In this document: positions 26,167 through 33,754 of the stretch, one piece after another
How the letters are laid out: each line of letters begins with the position of its first letter
Position numbering within the stretch: position 1 is the first letter of the stretch
Source: Flavobacterium tructae
GTDB lineage: Bacteria > Bacteroidota > Bacteroidia > Flavobacteriales > Flavobacteriaceae
Direction of reading: 5' to 3'
Assembly (NCBI RefSeq): GCF_002217475.1
Contig: NZ_MUHH01000024.1
Coordinates: 1-64,000 of the forward strand
DNA: 64,000 nt
The notes under the pieces: generated by a model
What the model saw: the letters and a program-made list of their open reading frames with translations, nothing else
Database searches by the model: none
Told to the model about the DNA's origin: nothing
Position numbers and translations under genes: made by a program

Positions 26167-27289
26167 AATAACCGGATATATTTTGGGTTCCATAATCGTT
26201 GATGTATTTTTTATCAAAAGAGAAAAACGTCACTTTGGTCTGATTGTCGATTGGAATTTTACTTTTTACAATCGAAATCATTTTGTCAAGTTCGTCTTCA
26301 GAAATTTTCTCAATCCTGATTTCGTCCCCGTTTCTCAAATAAGTCTGTCCCACTAAAATGTCGTCTTGAAGTATATATTTAGCGTCTGATACTTTTTTTA
26401 ATTTAACGGTATCATTTTGAATCCTGTCATAATCGGATAAAATTCCCTTAAACTGATTGCCTCTGAAAACAACTGCCCAACTGTACAATGGCAGAGCAAT
26501 ATCAAGCTTTAAACCGTATTGGTTGTGTGTAATATATTGTGCCAATTCTTCGCTGGTTCCTATGGAATTTTTGGTAGTAAAGTCTTCCGGTTTACTCAAA
26601 TTGTAACACATCAGCAAGCCTTTATCTACAGGTGGAATCCCGGCTTTTGAAGCATATTTATACTGCCAGAGTCTTATGGTAGCCGAAACTGCAGTCGCAG
26701 GATAACTTTTCTTGATTTGCCTTAACAAGTAAAAATAATTGTCTTTTGATTTTTCCGACCAGTCACAATCGATCAGGATTTCTTTAAAATCAACTTTCAA
26801 TTTTGCCATTTCACTCGATTTTACCGAATCATAATTCAACTGTTTACGATGCTCCTGCTTGTAATAATCTTTTGGATACACAATCGAACTGGCTATTTTC
26901 TCGGCTTTCGAATCATTCATTTTCAATCCTATCTGTTCAATACGTTTGGCAATTCTCACAGCCAAACTGTCCAGTTGCTTTTTTCCGGATTTCAAAACCA
27001 CTTCATTGGTAATAAAAATACTGGGCGTAATTTCAGGATTGCTTTCATTTAATCTGATATCGTGAAGGGTCGCAACCGGCAAAGGTTCTTTAGCATACGG
27101 GTTCCAGTCTACATCAAAAAAACGAATGTACAAATGTTTTACCTTCAAGTCTTTTATCAACGAATCCTCCGTGTTTTCGAAATTCAAATCGGTTTTCCAA
27201 TAACAAAACGATCGAACTACTTCATGTTCCTTCTCACAAGTTGCTCCGTTAAGTACCACAAAGAGCAAAATAAAAATGATATTCTTCAT
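26153..27289 (-). CDS. Exported TIM-barrel-like protein, partner of the 770-aa protein
   Basis: A 378-residue protein with an N-terminal signal (MKNIIFILLFVVLNGATCEKE), probably a lipoprotein at C19. The body resembles a glycoside-hydrolase-like (beta/alpha) barrel of the GH18/DUF3142 sort. A central strand reads FKEILIDCDWSEKSKDNYFY (D and D near about 170-173). ATAVSATIRLWQYKY and LDIALPLYSWAVVF follow, with QNISGYYACF at the C-terminus. Catalysis is not shown. The family is inferred from pattern only. It starts the two-gene minus-strand module, divergent from prmA. Confidence 0.8.
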   Translation of the reverse strand: MKNIIFILLFVVLNGATCEKEHEVVRSFCYWKTDLNFENTEDSLIKDLKVKHLYIRFFDVDWNPYAKEPLPVATLHDIRLNESNPEITPSIFITNEVVLKSGKKQLDSLAVRIAKRIEQIGLKMNDSKAEKIASSIVYPKDYYKQEHRKQLNYDSVKSSEMAKLKVDFKEILIDCDWSEKSKDNYFYLLRQIKKSYPATAVSATIRLWQYKYASKAGIPPVDKGLLMCYNLSKPEDFTTKNSIGTSEELAQYITHNQYGLKLDIALPLYSWAVVFRGNQFKGILSDYDRIQNDTVKLKKVSDAKYILQDDILVGQTYLRNGDEIRIEKISEDELDKMISIVKSKIPIDNQTKVTFFSFDKKYINDYGTQNISGYYACF

Positions 27290-27380
27290 ATTTTAAAAAT
27301 CCTTACAAATTCCAATCAAAATTAACATTAATTAAGGTAAGGATATTGATTATTTATGAACAACTTTTGCTTTGGATTCT

Positions 27381-27388
27381 TACCTTTG
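27381..27388 (+). promoter_or_regulatory. Putative -7 element of prmA
   Basis: TACCTTTG matches TAnnTTTG and lies 14 bp before the ATG at 27403, which implies a very short leader. No matching TTG is seen at 17-23 bp. Confidence 0.45.
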
Positions 27389-27402
27389 CAAAAAATTTTT
27401 TT

Positions 27403-28236
27403 ATGTCGAATATATATTTAGGGTACCATTTTACAATTGAACCAAAAGAACCGGGTTCTGAAATTTTAATTGCTGAACTAGGCGAAAAAGCCTTTGAGAC
27501 TTTTACAGAAACGGAGAACGGAATTTCGGCTTTTGTGAAAAAAGATTTATGGGACGAGAATATTCTGGACGACATTTATATTTTACAATCCGAAGAATTC
27601 AAAATCGAATATACCATTGAGGAAATCGATCAGGTCAACTGGAATGAGGAATGGGAGAAAAATTTTGAGGCTATTGATGTAGACGGAAAATGCCATGTTC
27701 GCGCTCCTTTTCATGAGAAAACAAACGCTGAATTTGATATTGTAATCGAACCAAAAATGAGTTTCGGAACAGGTCATCATGAAACTACACACATGATGAT
27801 TCAGCATTTACTGGAAATCGATGTTCAAGGTTTGAAAACACTGGACATGGGTTGCGGAACAGCCATTTTAGCCATTTTAGCCGAAATGAAAGGAGCTCAG
27901 CCAATTGACGCTATCGATATCGACAACTGGTGCTACCTGAACTCAATTGAAAATGCAGAACGCAATAATTGTCAGCACATCTCCGTTTATGAAGGCGACG
28001 CAGCTTTACTAGCCGGAAAAAAATACGATTTAATCATTGCTAACATCAACCGAAATATCTTATTAAACGATATGCAAAGTTATGTTGATTGTTTAAATCC
28101 GAAAGGAATATTGCTTTTGAGCGGTTTTTATGAAGAAGACATTCCTTTTATCGATGCTTCCTGCACCGAAAAAGGTTTAACATATGTTAAAAAGTTTCAA
28201 AGAAATAACTGGGTTTCATTAAAATACGTAAATTAG
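27403..28236 (+). CDS. prmA: Ribosomal protein L11 methyltransferase
   Basis: A 277-residue class I methyltransferase. The N-terminal substrate-recognition domain (about 1-110) contains VNWNEEWEKNFEAIDVDGKC. The SAM domain follows, with PKMSFGTGHHETTHMMI, motif I LDMGCGTAILAI, IDIDNWCYLNSIENAERN and DLIIANINRNILL. PrmA trimethylates lysines and the N-terminus of L11. The ATG at 27403 was preferred over an in-frame upstream start at 27346, because the latter would lie before the -7 element. clpS follows. Confidence 0.96.
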   Translation: MSNIYLGYHFTIEPKEPGSEILIAELGEKAFETFTETENGISAFVKKDLWDENILDDIYILQSEEFKIEYTIEEIDQVNWNEEWEKNFEAIDVDGKCHVRAPFHEKTNAEFDIVIEPKMSFGTGHHETTHMMIQHLLEIDVQGLKTLDMGCGTAILAILAEMKGAQPIDAIDIDNWCYLNSIENAERNNCQHISVYEGDAALLAGKKYDLIIANINRNILLNDMQSYVDCLNPKGILLLSGFYEEDIPFIDASCTEKGLTYVKKFQRNNWVSLKYVN

Positions 28237-28354
28237 ATAGTTAATTATCTGTTTATTAAATAGTTCACAGATATCGATCTTTTAAATTCCGATGCAATCT
28301 GTGCACGCTGTGACCAAAAAATTAGTAATTACAACAGTACAAAAACCTAAAAAA

Positions 28355-28630
28355 ATGAGTACTAAAGAAAAAGTAAGAGAAAGAGTTCGCGAAAAGGAAG
28401 CCACAGGTTTCAATAACGAAATCATTGTTTACAACGATGATGTAAACACTTTTGACCACGTAATTGACACTTTGATGCGTGTTTGCAGTCATACGCCAGA
28501 GCAAGCAGAACAATGTTCCCTAATTGTACATTACAACGGAAAATGCACTGTAAAAACAGGGCCTATTGAAAAATTAAAACCGCAATGTACCCAACTTTTG
28601 GAAGCCGGATTAAGCGCTGAAATTGTTTAA
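28355..28630 (+). CDS. clpS: ATP-dependent Clp protease adaptor ClpS
   Basis: A 91-residue adaptor that delivers N-degron substrates to ClpAP or ClpCP. The core motif is EIIVYNDDVNTFDHVIDTLMRV (about 21-42), with the N-end-rule pocket and PEQAEQCSLIVHYNGKCTVKTG. The start is the ATG at 28355; an upstream extension to 28292 is intergenic in character. It follows prmA in an order that is common in Bacteroidota, and it ends at a 21-bp perfect hairpin. Confidence 0.96.
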   Translation: MSTKEKVRERVREKEATGFNNEIIVYNDDVNTFDHVIDTLMRVCSHTPEQAEQCSLIVHYNGKCTVKTGPIEKLKPQCTQLLEAGLSAEIV

Positions 28631-28643
28631 TTGCAAATAATTT

Positions 28644-28694
28644 AAAAACGATTCTATTTTATTCTATATTTGAATAAAATAGAATCGTTTTTTT
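28644..28694 (+). terminator. clpS terminator, abutting the next start codon
   Basis: 21-bp perfect arms (28644-28664 and 28672-28692) with a 7-nt loop end in a T-run that stops at the ATG (28695) of the following gene. Each arm contains ACGATTCTATTTTATTC or its complement. The loop contains a -7 promoter element. Confidence 0.85.
28665..28672 (+). promoter_or_regulatory. -7 element in the terminator loop
   Basis: TATATTTG, a perfect TAnnTTTG match, lies exactly in the loop of the clpS terminator, 22 bp before the next ATG. A transcript starting about 7 bp downstream would carry only part of one arm and so would not form the hairpin. No TTG is seen at the right distance. Confidence 0.45.
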
Positions 28695-29966
28695 ATGGAA
28701 GAATACGGAAAGATATTGATTATTGCAACGCCGATTTTTTTAGTATTAATTGTAATCGAAAAATTATACGGCATTTATAAAAAGAACGACACCGCTCCTT
28801 TAATAGACAGCGTATCGAGTATCAGCTCCGGAATTACCAATTCGGTCAAAGACGTCCTGGGATTGAGTCTGACCTTCATTTCATATGAATGGCTGGTTTC
28901 TAAAATTGCGCTTTATCATCTGGAAGCCAACGTACTTTCTTATTGTATTGCTTTTTTTGTTATTGATTTTTATGGTTATTGGAGCCATCGATGGGCGCAT
29001 CAGATTAATCTTTTCTGGAACAAACATGCCATTCACCACAGCAGCGAAGAATTTAACCTTGCCTGCGCATTACGCCAGCCTATCGCAAGTCTGGTTAATT
29101 TGTTTACATTTTTATTAATTCCGGCCGCATTATTAGGAGTTCCGGCTTCAGTAATAGCCATTACCCTGCCCCTCCATTTGTTTCTGCAGTTTTGGTACCA
29201 TACGAAACACATCAAAAAAATGGGTTTTCTGGAATACATCCTGGTTACACCCTCGCATCATCGCGTACATCATGCTATAAACCCTGAATATTTAGATAAA
29301 AACCATTCTCAGATTTTTATTTTCTGGGACAAACTTTTTGGTACTTTTCAGGCCGAATTAGACGATGTTCCTCCTGTTTTTGGTATTACAAGACCGGCAC
29401 AAACCTGGAATCCTATCCGAATTAATTTTCAGCATTTAACTTTACTGATTAAAGACGCCTGGCGTGCCGAAAACTGGAAGGACAAATTCACCATCTGGTT
29501 TAAACCCACCGGCTGGAGACCTGAAAATTTTGAAGAAAAATATCCTGTAACCAAAATCGAAAATGTTTTTGCCTTTAATAAATATGGTACTCAAAATTCA
29601 CAAAAGCTAATTTACTGGTCCGTAACTCAAATGTTAATCACGCTATTGTTTGTAACGTATTTATTTGATAATGTAGCCAAAATCGGATTGCCCAATATCT
29701 TCCTCTATGGATTTTTTATTCTGATTACAATTTACAGTTACAGCGAATTGATGGACAAAAGTAAATATGCCATTTTTTGGGAAGGTTTACGCTTTAGTAT
29801 TGCCATTGGCATCCTCATGTACTATGGAGACTGGTTTGGCTTAAATCAAGTTATCTCCTTTAGTAATCCTGTTATTTTAATCTATTTGACCTTATCCTTT
29901 TTAATTACAATTTACTTTGTAAATATTGATTTTAAAAACTACCGAAACCAACCTGTTAATTCATAA
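28695..29966 (+). CDS. Sterol desaturase/fatty acid hydroxylase family, alkylglycerol-monooxygenase-like
   Basis: A 423-residue polytopic di-iron membrane enzyme. The eight-histidine set is present: HRWAH (about 100-104), HAIHHSSEEFNLACALRQ (about 113-130), WYHTKHI and the late TPSHHRVHHA (about 190-199). The region after the histidines (DKLFGTFQAE, WFKPTGWRPEN, then three or four more helices) resembles animal alkylglycerol monooxygenase (TMEM195/AGMO) more than plain sterol desaturases, which are shorter. AGMO cleaves ether lipids using tetrahydrobiopterin. The neighbouring YhhN/TMEM86 gene supports an ether-lipid role. The assignment beyond the superfamily is by remembered motif comparison. 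Confidence 0.88.
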   Translation: MEEYGKILIIATPIFLVLIVIEKLYGIYKKNDTAPLIDSVSSISSGITNSVKDVLGLSLTFISYEWLVSKIALYHLEANVLSYCIAFFVIDFYGYWSHRWAHQINLFWNKHAIHHSSEEFNLACALRQPIASLVNLFTFLLIPAALLGVPASVIAITLPLHLFLQFWYHTKHIKKMGFLEYILVTPSHHRVHHAINPEYLDKNHSQIFIFWDKLFGTFQAELDDVPPVFGITRPAQTWNPIRINFQHLTLLIKDAWRAENWKDKFTIWFKPTGWRPENFEEKYPVTKIENVFAFNKYGTQNSQKLIYWSVTQMLITLLFVTYLFDNVAKIGLPNIFLYGFFILITIYSYSELMDKSKYAIFWEGLRFSIAIGILMYYGDWFGLNQVISFSNPVILIYLTLSFLITIYFVNIDFKNYRNQPVNS

Positions 29967-29973
29967 ACCGATT

Positions 29974-30651
29974 ATGAGAAATCACTATTTTTTTAAATCC
30001 TTTATCGTTGTCAGTATTCTATATCTAATTATTTTGTTTTTAGAATACCAAAATCTGGACTTGTTTCTAAAACCTGTTTTGGTACCACTATTAGGATTCG
30101 GAGTTTATTTTCACGGAAAGTTCCCTTCAAAAAACATCCTTTTGGGAGCATTATTGTTTTCCTGGCTGGGTGATGTAATTCTGCTTTTTGCTGATATTGG
30201 TGAAATCTATTTTATTTTAGGGCTTCTTTTTTTCTTAATTGCTCACCTCATGTATTGCGTCCTCTTCAACAAACAAACAAAAAGAAATACTACTATCAAT
30301 AAAGTCCTTTTCGCAATTGGCAGCCTGCTTATAGCTTTTTATTTAGTTGGAATGGTTTTATTTTTGATGCCCAATCTGGGTGAATTAAAAATCCCTGTTA
30401 TCATTTATGCAGCCGTAATTTCGACAATGCTGCTGTTTGCTTTTAATGGCAGCCTGACTTGGAAAAAAACAGGCAGTCTTTACGTTTTAGCAGGTGCAGT
30501 TTCATTTGTTACTTCTGATAGTATTTTGGCTTTCAATAAATTTCATGCTCCCATCGAAAAAAGTTCCTTTTTTATAATGCTCACCTACCTTGTGGCACAA
30601 TATCTGATTGTAATTGGTATTCTAAAACTAAATACTAAAAAAGCAGATTAA
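29974..30651 (+). CDS. YhhN/TMEM86 family protein (lysoplasmalogenase-like)
   Basis: A 225-residue protein with seven to eight hydrophobic helices. It carries the YhhN/TMEM86 signatures: FSWLGDVILLF (about 67-77, with the conserved Asp), the helix FILGLLFFLIAHLMYCVLF, and late GAVSFVTSDSILAFNKF with the second conserved Asp. TMEM86B is a lysoplasmalogenase that hydrolyses the vinyl-ether bond of lysoplasmalogens; bacterial YhhN is presumed related in fold and possibly in activity. It starts 7 bp after the AGMO-like gene, so the two are an operon. Confidence 0.9.
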   Translation: MRNHYFFKSFIVVSILYLIILFLEYQNLDLFLKPVLVPLLGFGVYFHGKFPSKNILLGALLFSWLGDVILLFADIGEIYFILGLLFFLIAHLMYCVLFNKQTKRNTTINKVLFAIGSLLIAFYLVGMVLFLMPNLGELKIPVIIYAAVISTMLLFAFNGSLTWKKTGSLYVLAGAVSFVTSDSILAFNKFHAPIEKSSFFIMLTYLVAQYLIVIGILKLNTKKAD

Positions 30652-30734
30652 CCACAGAATGTAGTGATGCAACAGATTTACAACCATTTTTTCCGTAAAT
30701 CTTTAAATCCTTATCATCTGTAGTAAAAACACTT

Positions 30735-30742
30735 TACATTTG
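30735..30742 (+). promoter_or_regulatory. Putative -7 element before a lipoprotein gene
   Basis: TACATTTG matches TAnnTTTG and lies 21 bp before the ATG at 30764. Confidence 0.45.
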
Positions 30743-30763
30743 TAGGACCAACATTAATAAACC

Positions 30764-31216
30764 ATGAAAAAAATAGCCCTTTTTATTGTTCTCATTATCA
30801 GCGTAACATCTTGTATAAGCACAAAATCGACTTTAAAAAATGTCGATGACAACGCTCCTGATCTTGTTTTAAAGAAAGACAATACATTTTCGATTACGCT
30901 TTTCAGCAACGATAAAAAATACGGTTACGACCCTGATTATCCTGTAAACCTGTTTTTTCAGAATACCCGAAATGAAGCTCTAAACGAAACTCGTTTTTTA
31001 AATGCTTTAGCAGGTCCAAATGGTGAAAAAATAACCTATACCCGCTTAGAAACCTGTTGTCCTTTCCCAACCAAAAGAAGCGACATGGGGGCAGGATTCC
31101 TAAATGTATATGAGCTTAAATGGGACGGGCAAAAGAAGCCGGTAAAACTCTATCTGAACGTTTATGAAAAAGGTATTTTAATGGTTCCAATGGGATTGCG
31201 TTTAAAGAGCAATTAA
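30764..31216 (+). CDS. Hypothetical lipoprotein
   Basis: A 150-residue protein with a signal peptide and lipobox SVTSC (C17). The mature domain is beta-rich: FSITLFSNDKKYGYDPDYPVNLFFQNTRNE, a CC pair in RLETCCPFPTKRSDMG, and YELKWDGQKKPVKLYLNVYE. I do not recognise the family beyond small Flavobacterium lipoproteins of this look. It has a -7 element 21 bp upstream. A small membrane-protein gene follows after 28 bp. Confidence 0.83.
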   Translation: MKKIALFIVLIISVTSCISTKSTLKNVDDNAPDLVLKKDNTFSITLFSNDKKYGYDPDYPVNLFFQNTRNEALNETRFLNALAGPNGEKITYTRLETCCPFPTKRSDMGAGFLNVYELKWDGQKKPVKLYLNVYEKGILMVPMGLRLKSN

Positions 31217-31244
31217 AAAATAAAGTTACACTCAGGATTATAAT

Positions 31245-31565
31245 ATGTTAGAAAGCGTACCTCTAATTGTACTTATTCTTCCATTGCTATTTCAAATTAT
31301 AGCCGGAAGAAAAGCAATTGGCGAAACTATATCTTTAAAATTCGGAATGGTTTGTATAATTAGTCTCATCGCGCAAATAATAGTACCTGTTATTTCCTTT
31401 TACATTGCCACCTATAATGCTAATAAATATATCGAGCAAAATCCAAATTCACTTAGATGCGGAATGGAGTTTGTTGGACTTTTTATGTTCACGCTTATTT
31501 TTACGTTTGTCCTGATAGTGGTTATAATCATTCAGTACTTCATGAAACGATCTTACGAAAAGTAA
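31245..31565 (+). CDS. Small integral membrane protein, unknown
   Basis: A 106-residue protein with three predicted membrane helices: about 2-17, 33-56 (MVCIISLIAQIIVPVISFYIA) and 76-100 (FVGLFMFTLIFTFVLIVVIIIQY). It has no known domain. It lies 28 bp after a lipoprotein gene and may be co-transcribed with it. A real gene is likely, because the codon use is normal and the helices are regular. Confidence 0.7.
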   Translation: MLESVPLIVLILPLLFQIIAGRKAIGETISLKFGMVCIISLIAQIIVPVISFYIATYNANKYIEQNPNSLRCGMEFVGLFMFTLIFTFVLIVVIIIQYFMKRSYEK

Positions 31566-31791
31566 TTTTTTCATGATACTGCTAATTTACAAGCAACATG
31601 ATAAATGTCATTTATTATCTTTTTATAACGCATTAATATTGCCCTTCATCTTAAACATTTAAGATTTTGAATGAAGTCTTGTAATAGTCTCGAGGGAATA
31701 ATCCTGATTTCAACATAAATTACACAGCGGATAACCAGATTAGCTTCTTAAAAAAAACATAAATCTTCATCTGCTATTCATAAATCATAAC

Positions 31792-31799
31792 TACCTTTG
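31792..31799 (+). promoter_or_regulatory. Putative -7 element of kdsA
   Basis: TACCTTTG matches TAnnTTTG and lies 20 bp before the kdsA ATG (31820). No TTG stands at the usual distance. Confidence 0.5.
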
Positions 31800-31819
31800 C
31801 ACTGTCAAAAAAACATACT

Positions 31820-32638
31820 ATGAACATACAACATATTCCACAAATTAAGCATACTGAAAGCGGCAACTTCTTTTTATTAGCAGGACCTTGCGCCATAGAA
31901 GGAGAAGAAATGGCTCTTAGAATTGCAGAAAAATTAGTTGGTATTACCGACAACCTTCAGATTCCTTTTGTATTTAAAGGATCTTTTAAAAAAGCCAACC
32001 GTTCAAGAATCGATAGTTTCTCAGGAATTGGTGACGAAAAAGCATTAAAAATATTACGAAAAGTTTCAGAGACTTTTAACGTTCCAACCGTAACCGATAT
32101 TCATACCAATGAAGATGCTGCTATGGCCGCACAATACGTTGACGTTTTGCAAATTCCAGCCTTCCTGGTTCGTCAAACTGACCTTGTTGTTGCTGCAGCA
32201 AACACAGGAAAGACAGTTAATTTGAAAAAAGGACAATTCATGAGTCCGGAAAGTATGAAACATGCTGTACAAAAAGTACTGGATTGTAACAACGAAAATG
32301 TTATGGTTACAGATCGCGGTACTATGTTTGGTTACCAGGATATGATTGTTGATTACAGAGGAATCCCTACTATGCAGCAATATGCTACTACAGTTTTGGA
32401 TGTAACACACTCGTTACAACAGCCTAACCAGACTGCCGGTGTTACGGGAGGAAGACCGGACATGATCGAAACTGTTGCCAAAGCAGGTATTGCTGTTGGT
32501 GTTGACGGTATCTTTATCGAAACTCATTTCGATCCTGCTAATGCCAAAAGTGATGGTGCTAATATGCTTCATTTAGACTATTTCGAAGGTTTAATGACCA
32601 AATTAGTAGCGATCAGAAAAACGGTTAACTCATTTTAA
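31820..32638 (+). CDS. kdsA: 3-deoxy-8-phosphooctulonate synthase
   Basis: A 272-residue KDO-8-phosphate synthase, joining PEP and arabinose-5-phosphate on the route to lipopolysaccharide. Motifs: FLLAGPCAIEGEEMALRIA, FKGSFKKANRSRIDSFSG, VTDIHTNEDA, LQIPAFLVRQTDLVVAAA, NLKKGQFMSPE, MVTDRGTMFGYQDMIVDYRG and GIFIETHFDPANAKSDG. Length is normal. It is followed after 18 bp by a gene for an exported beta-barrel-like protein. Confidence 0.98.
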   Translation: MNIQHIPQIKHTESGNFFLLAGPCAIEGEEMALRIAEKLVGITDNLQIPFVFKGSFKKANRSRIDSFSGIGDEKALKILRKVSETFNVPTVTDIHTNEDAAMAAQYVDVLQIPAFLVRQTDLVVAAANTGKTVNLKKGQFMSPESMKHAVQKVLDCNNENVMVTDRGTMFGYQDMIVDYRGIPTMQQYATTVLDVTHSLQQPNQTAGVTGGRPDMIETVAKAGIAVGVDGIFIETHFDPANAKSDGANMLHLDYFEGLMTKLVAIRKTVNSF

Positions 32639-32656
32639 TTACTTAATACCATTTCA

Positions 32657-33559
32657 TTGAAAACAAATATTTTAGTTTTCTTTTTGTTGTGTTTTTCAGC
32701 AAGCACTTTTGCGCAAGAAGAAATCACAGTACAAAGATACACTGCCCACAATAAAGGAAAATTTTTCGTTTCCTGGGGAGGAAACAGAGAAAGTTACACT
32801 AAATCTGATGTGAATTTCAGAGGGAAAGACTACAACTTTACGGTTGATAATATGAAAGCGCATGATAAACCAAAAGGATGGCATATTGATTATGTAAATC
32901 CGGTTAACATGACGATTCCGCAAACCAACTTTAGAATGGGGTACTTCTTTAGTGATCATTACAGCGTTTCGATTGGTTGGGATCATATGAAATATGTGAT
33001 GACTCAGAATCAAACAGCTAATGTAAATGGTTACATCAATTTACCTGCTGATCAGACCGGATCTATTTACAATGGTGTTTACAACAATAGACCTGTAGAC
33101 ATGTCTCAGGGCGGTGCTCAGGAAGGTGGTTTCGGAAAAGGTGAAGTTGGAAGCGGAACTGCTTTTTTAATGTACGAACATACAGACGGTTTGAACTATA
33201 TTAATACTGAAGTTTCCAGACATGACGATATTTCTAAATTGTTTGGTATCACTAACACTGATAAAATTCAGGTTAATTTGACTGAGGGTGTAGGTGTAGG
33301 ACTTTTATATCCTAAAACCAACACAACTCTTTTAGGAAAAGAACGTCATGATGATTTTCATATTTCAGGTTATGGTCTTTCCGCAAAAGCGGGAATCAAC
33401 CTTACTTTCTTCAAGTATTTTTACATACAGGGTGAGTTAAAAGGTGGTTACATCAACATGCAGGATATCAGAACTACACAAAGCAGTGAAGACAGAGCAT
33501 CACAGGACTTTTTCTTTTTACAGCGAATTATTGCTGTTGGAGGAATTTTCAGAATCTAA
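32657..33559 (+). CDS. Exported beta-barrel-like protein, TTG start
   Basis: A 300-residue protein with a signal peptide (KTNILVFFLLCFSASTFAQ) and a body of alternating hydrophobic/polar strands with many aromatic and Gly residues (GKFFVSWGGNRESY, FRMGYFFSDHYSVSIGWDHM, FYIQGELKGGYINM, terminal GGIFRI). This fits a small outer-membrane beta-barrel of unknown function. The only start matching the signal peptide is TTG at 32657; there is no ATG nearby. It lies 18 bp after kdsA and is probably co-transcribed. Confidence 0.85.
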   Translation: MKTNILVFFLLCFSASTFAQEEITVQRYTAHNKGKFFVSWGGNRESYTKSDVNFRGKDYNFTVDNMKAHDKPKGWHIDYVNPVNMTIPQTNFRMGYFFSDHYSVSIGWDHMKYVMTQNQTANVNGYINLPADQTGSIYNGVYNNRPVDMSQGGAQEGGFGKGEVGSGTAFLMYEHTDGLNYINTEVSRHDDISKLFGITNTDKIQVNLTEGVGVGLLYPKTNTTLLGKERHDDFHISGYGLSAKAGINLTFFKYFYIQGELKGGYINMQDIRTTQSSEDRASQDFFFLQRIIAVGGIFRI

Positions 33560-33579
33560 TATTTCTTAAAATTATACTT

Positions 33580-33614
33580 AAAAATAGTTATCATTTTGGT
33601 AACTATTTTTTTTT
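33580..33614 (+). terminator. Terminator after the kdsA/beta-barrel operon
   Basis: AAAAATAGTTA (33580-33590) and TAACTATTTTT (33600-33610) form an 11-bp stem with a 9-nt loop. A continuing T-run follows to 33614. Confidence 0.85.
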
Positions 33615-33661
33615 GACCTTTATTTGTCTCGCTAATTGGTAGATGAGGGTTTAAGGTATTG

Positions 33662-33703
33662 GTTTCAAGTTTCAAGTTTCAAGTTTCAAGTTTCAGGTTT
33701 CAA
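33662..33703. repeat. Tandem 7-bp repeat GTTTCAA x6
   Basis: Six perfect or near-perfect GTTTCAA units (one GTTTCAG) in tandem. The same words build the inverted repeat at 19954-20199. Copy number could vary by slippage. The array lies 51 bp upstream of the following start codon. Confidence 0.9.
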
Positions 33704-33754
33704 GTTTTACAGATCTCATTTTACATTTTACATATCACATTTCACCTTTACAAA

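Noticed and set aside
33659-33754. A longer N-terminus for the YiiX-like protein starting in the GTTTCAA array.
   Set aside because: The extension encodes the repeat (SSFKFQVSSF) and precedes a proper membrane anchor beginning at 33755.
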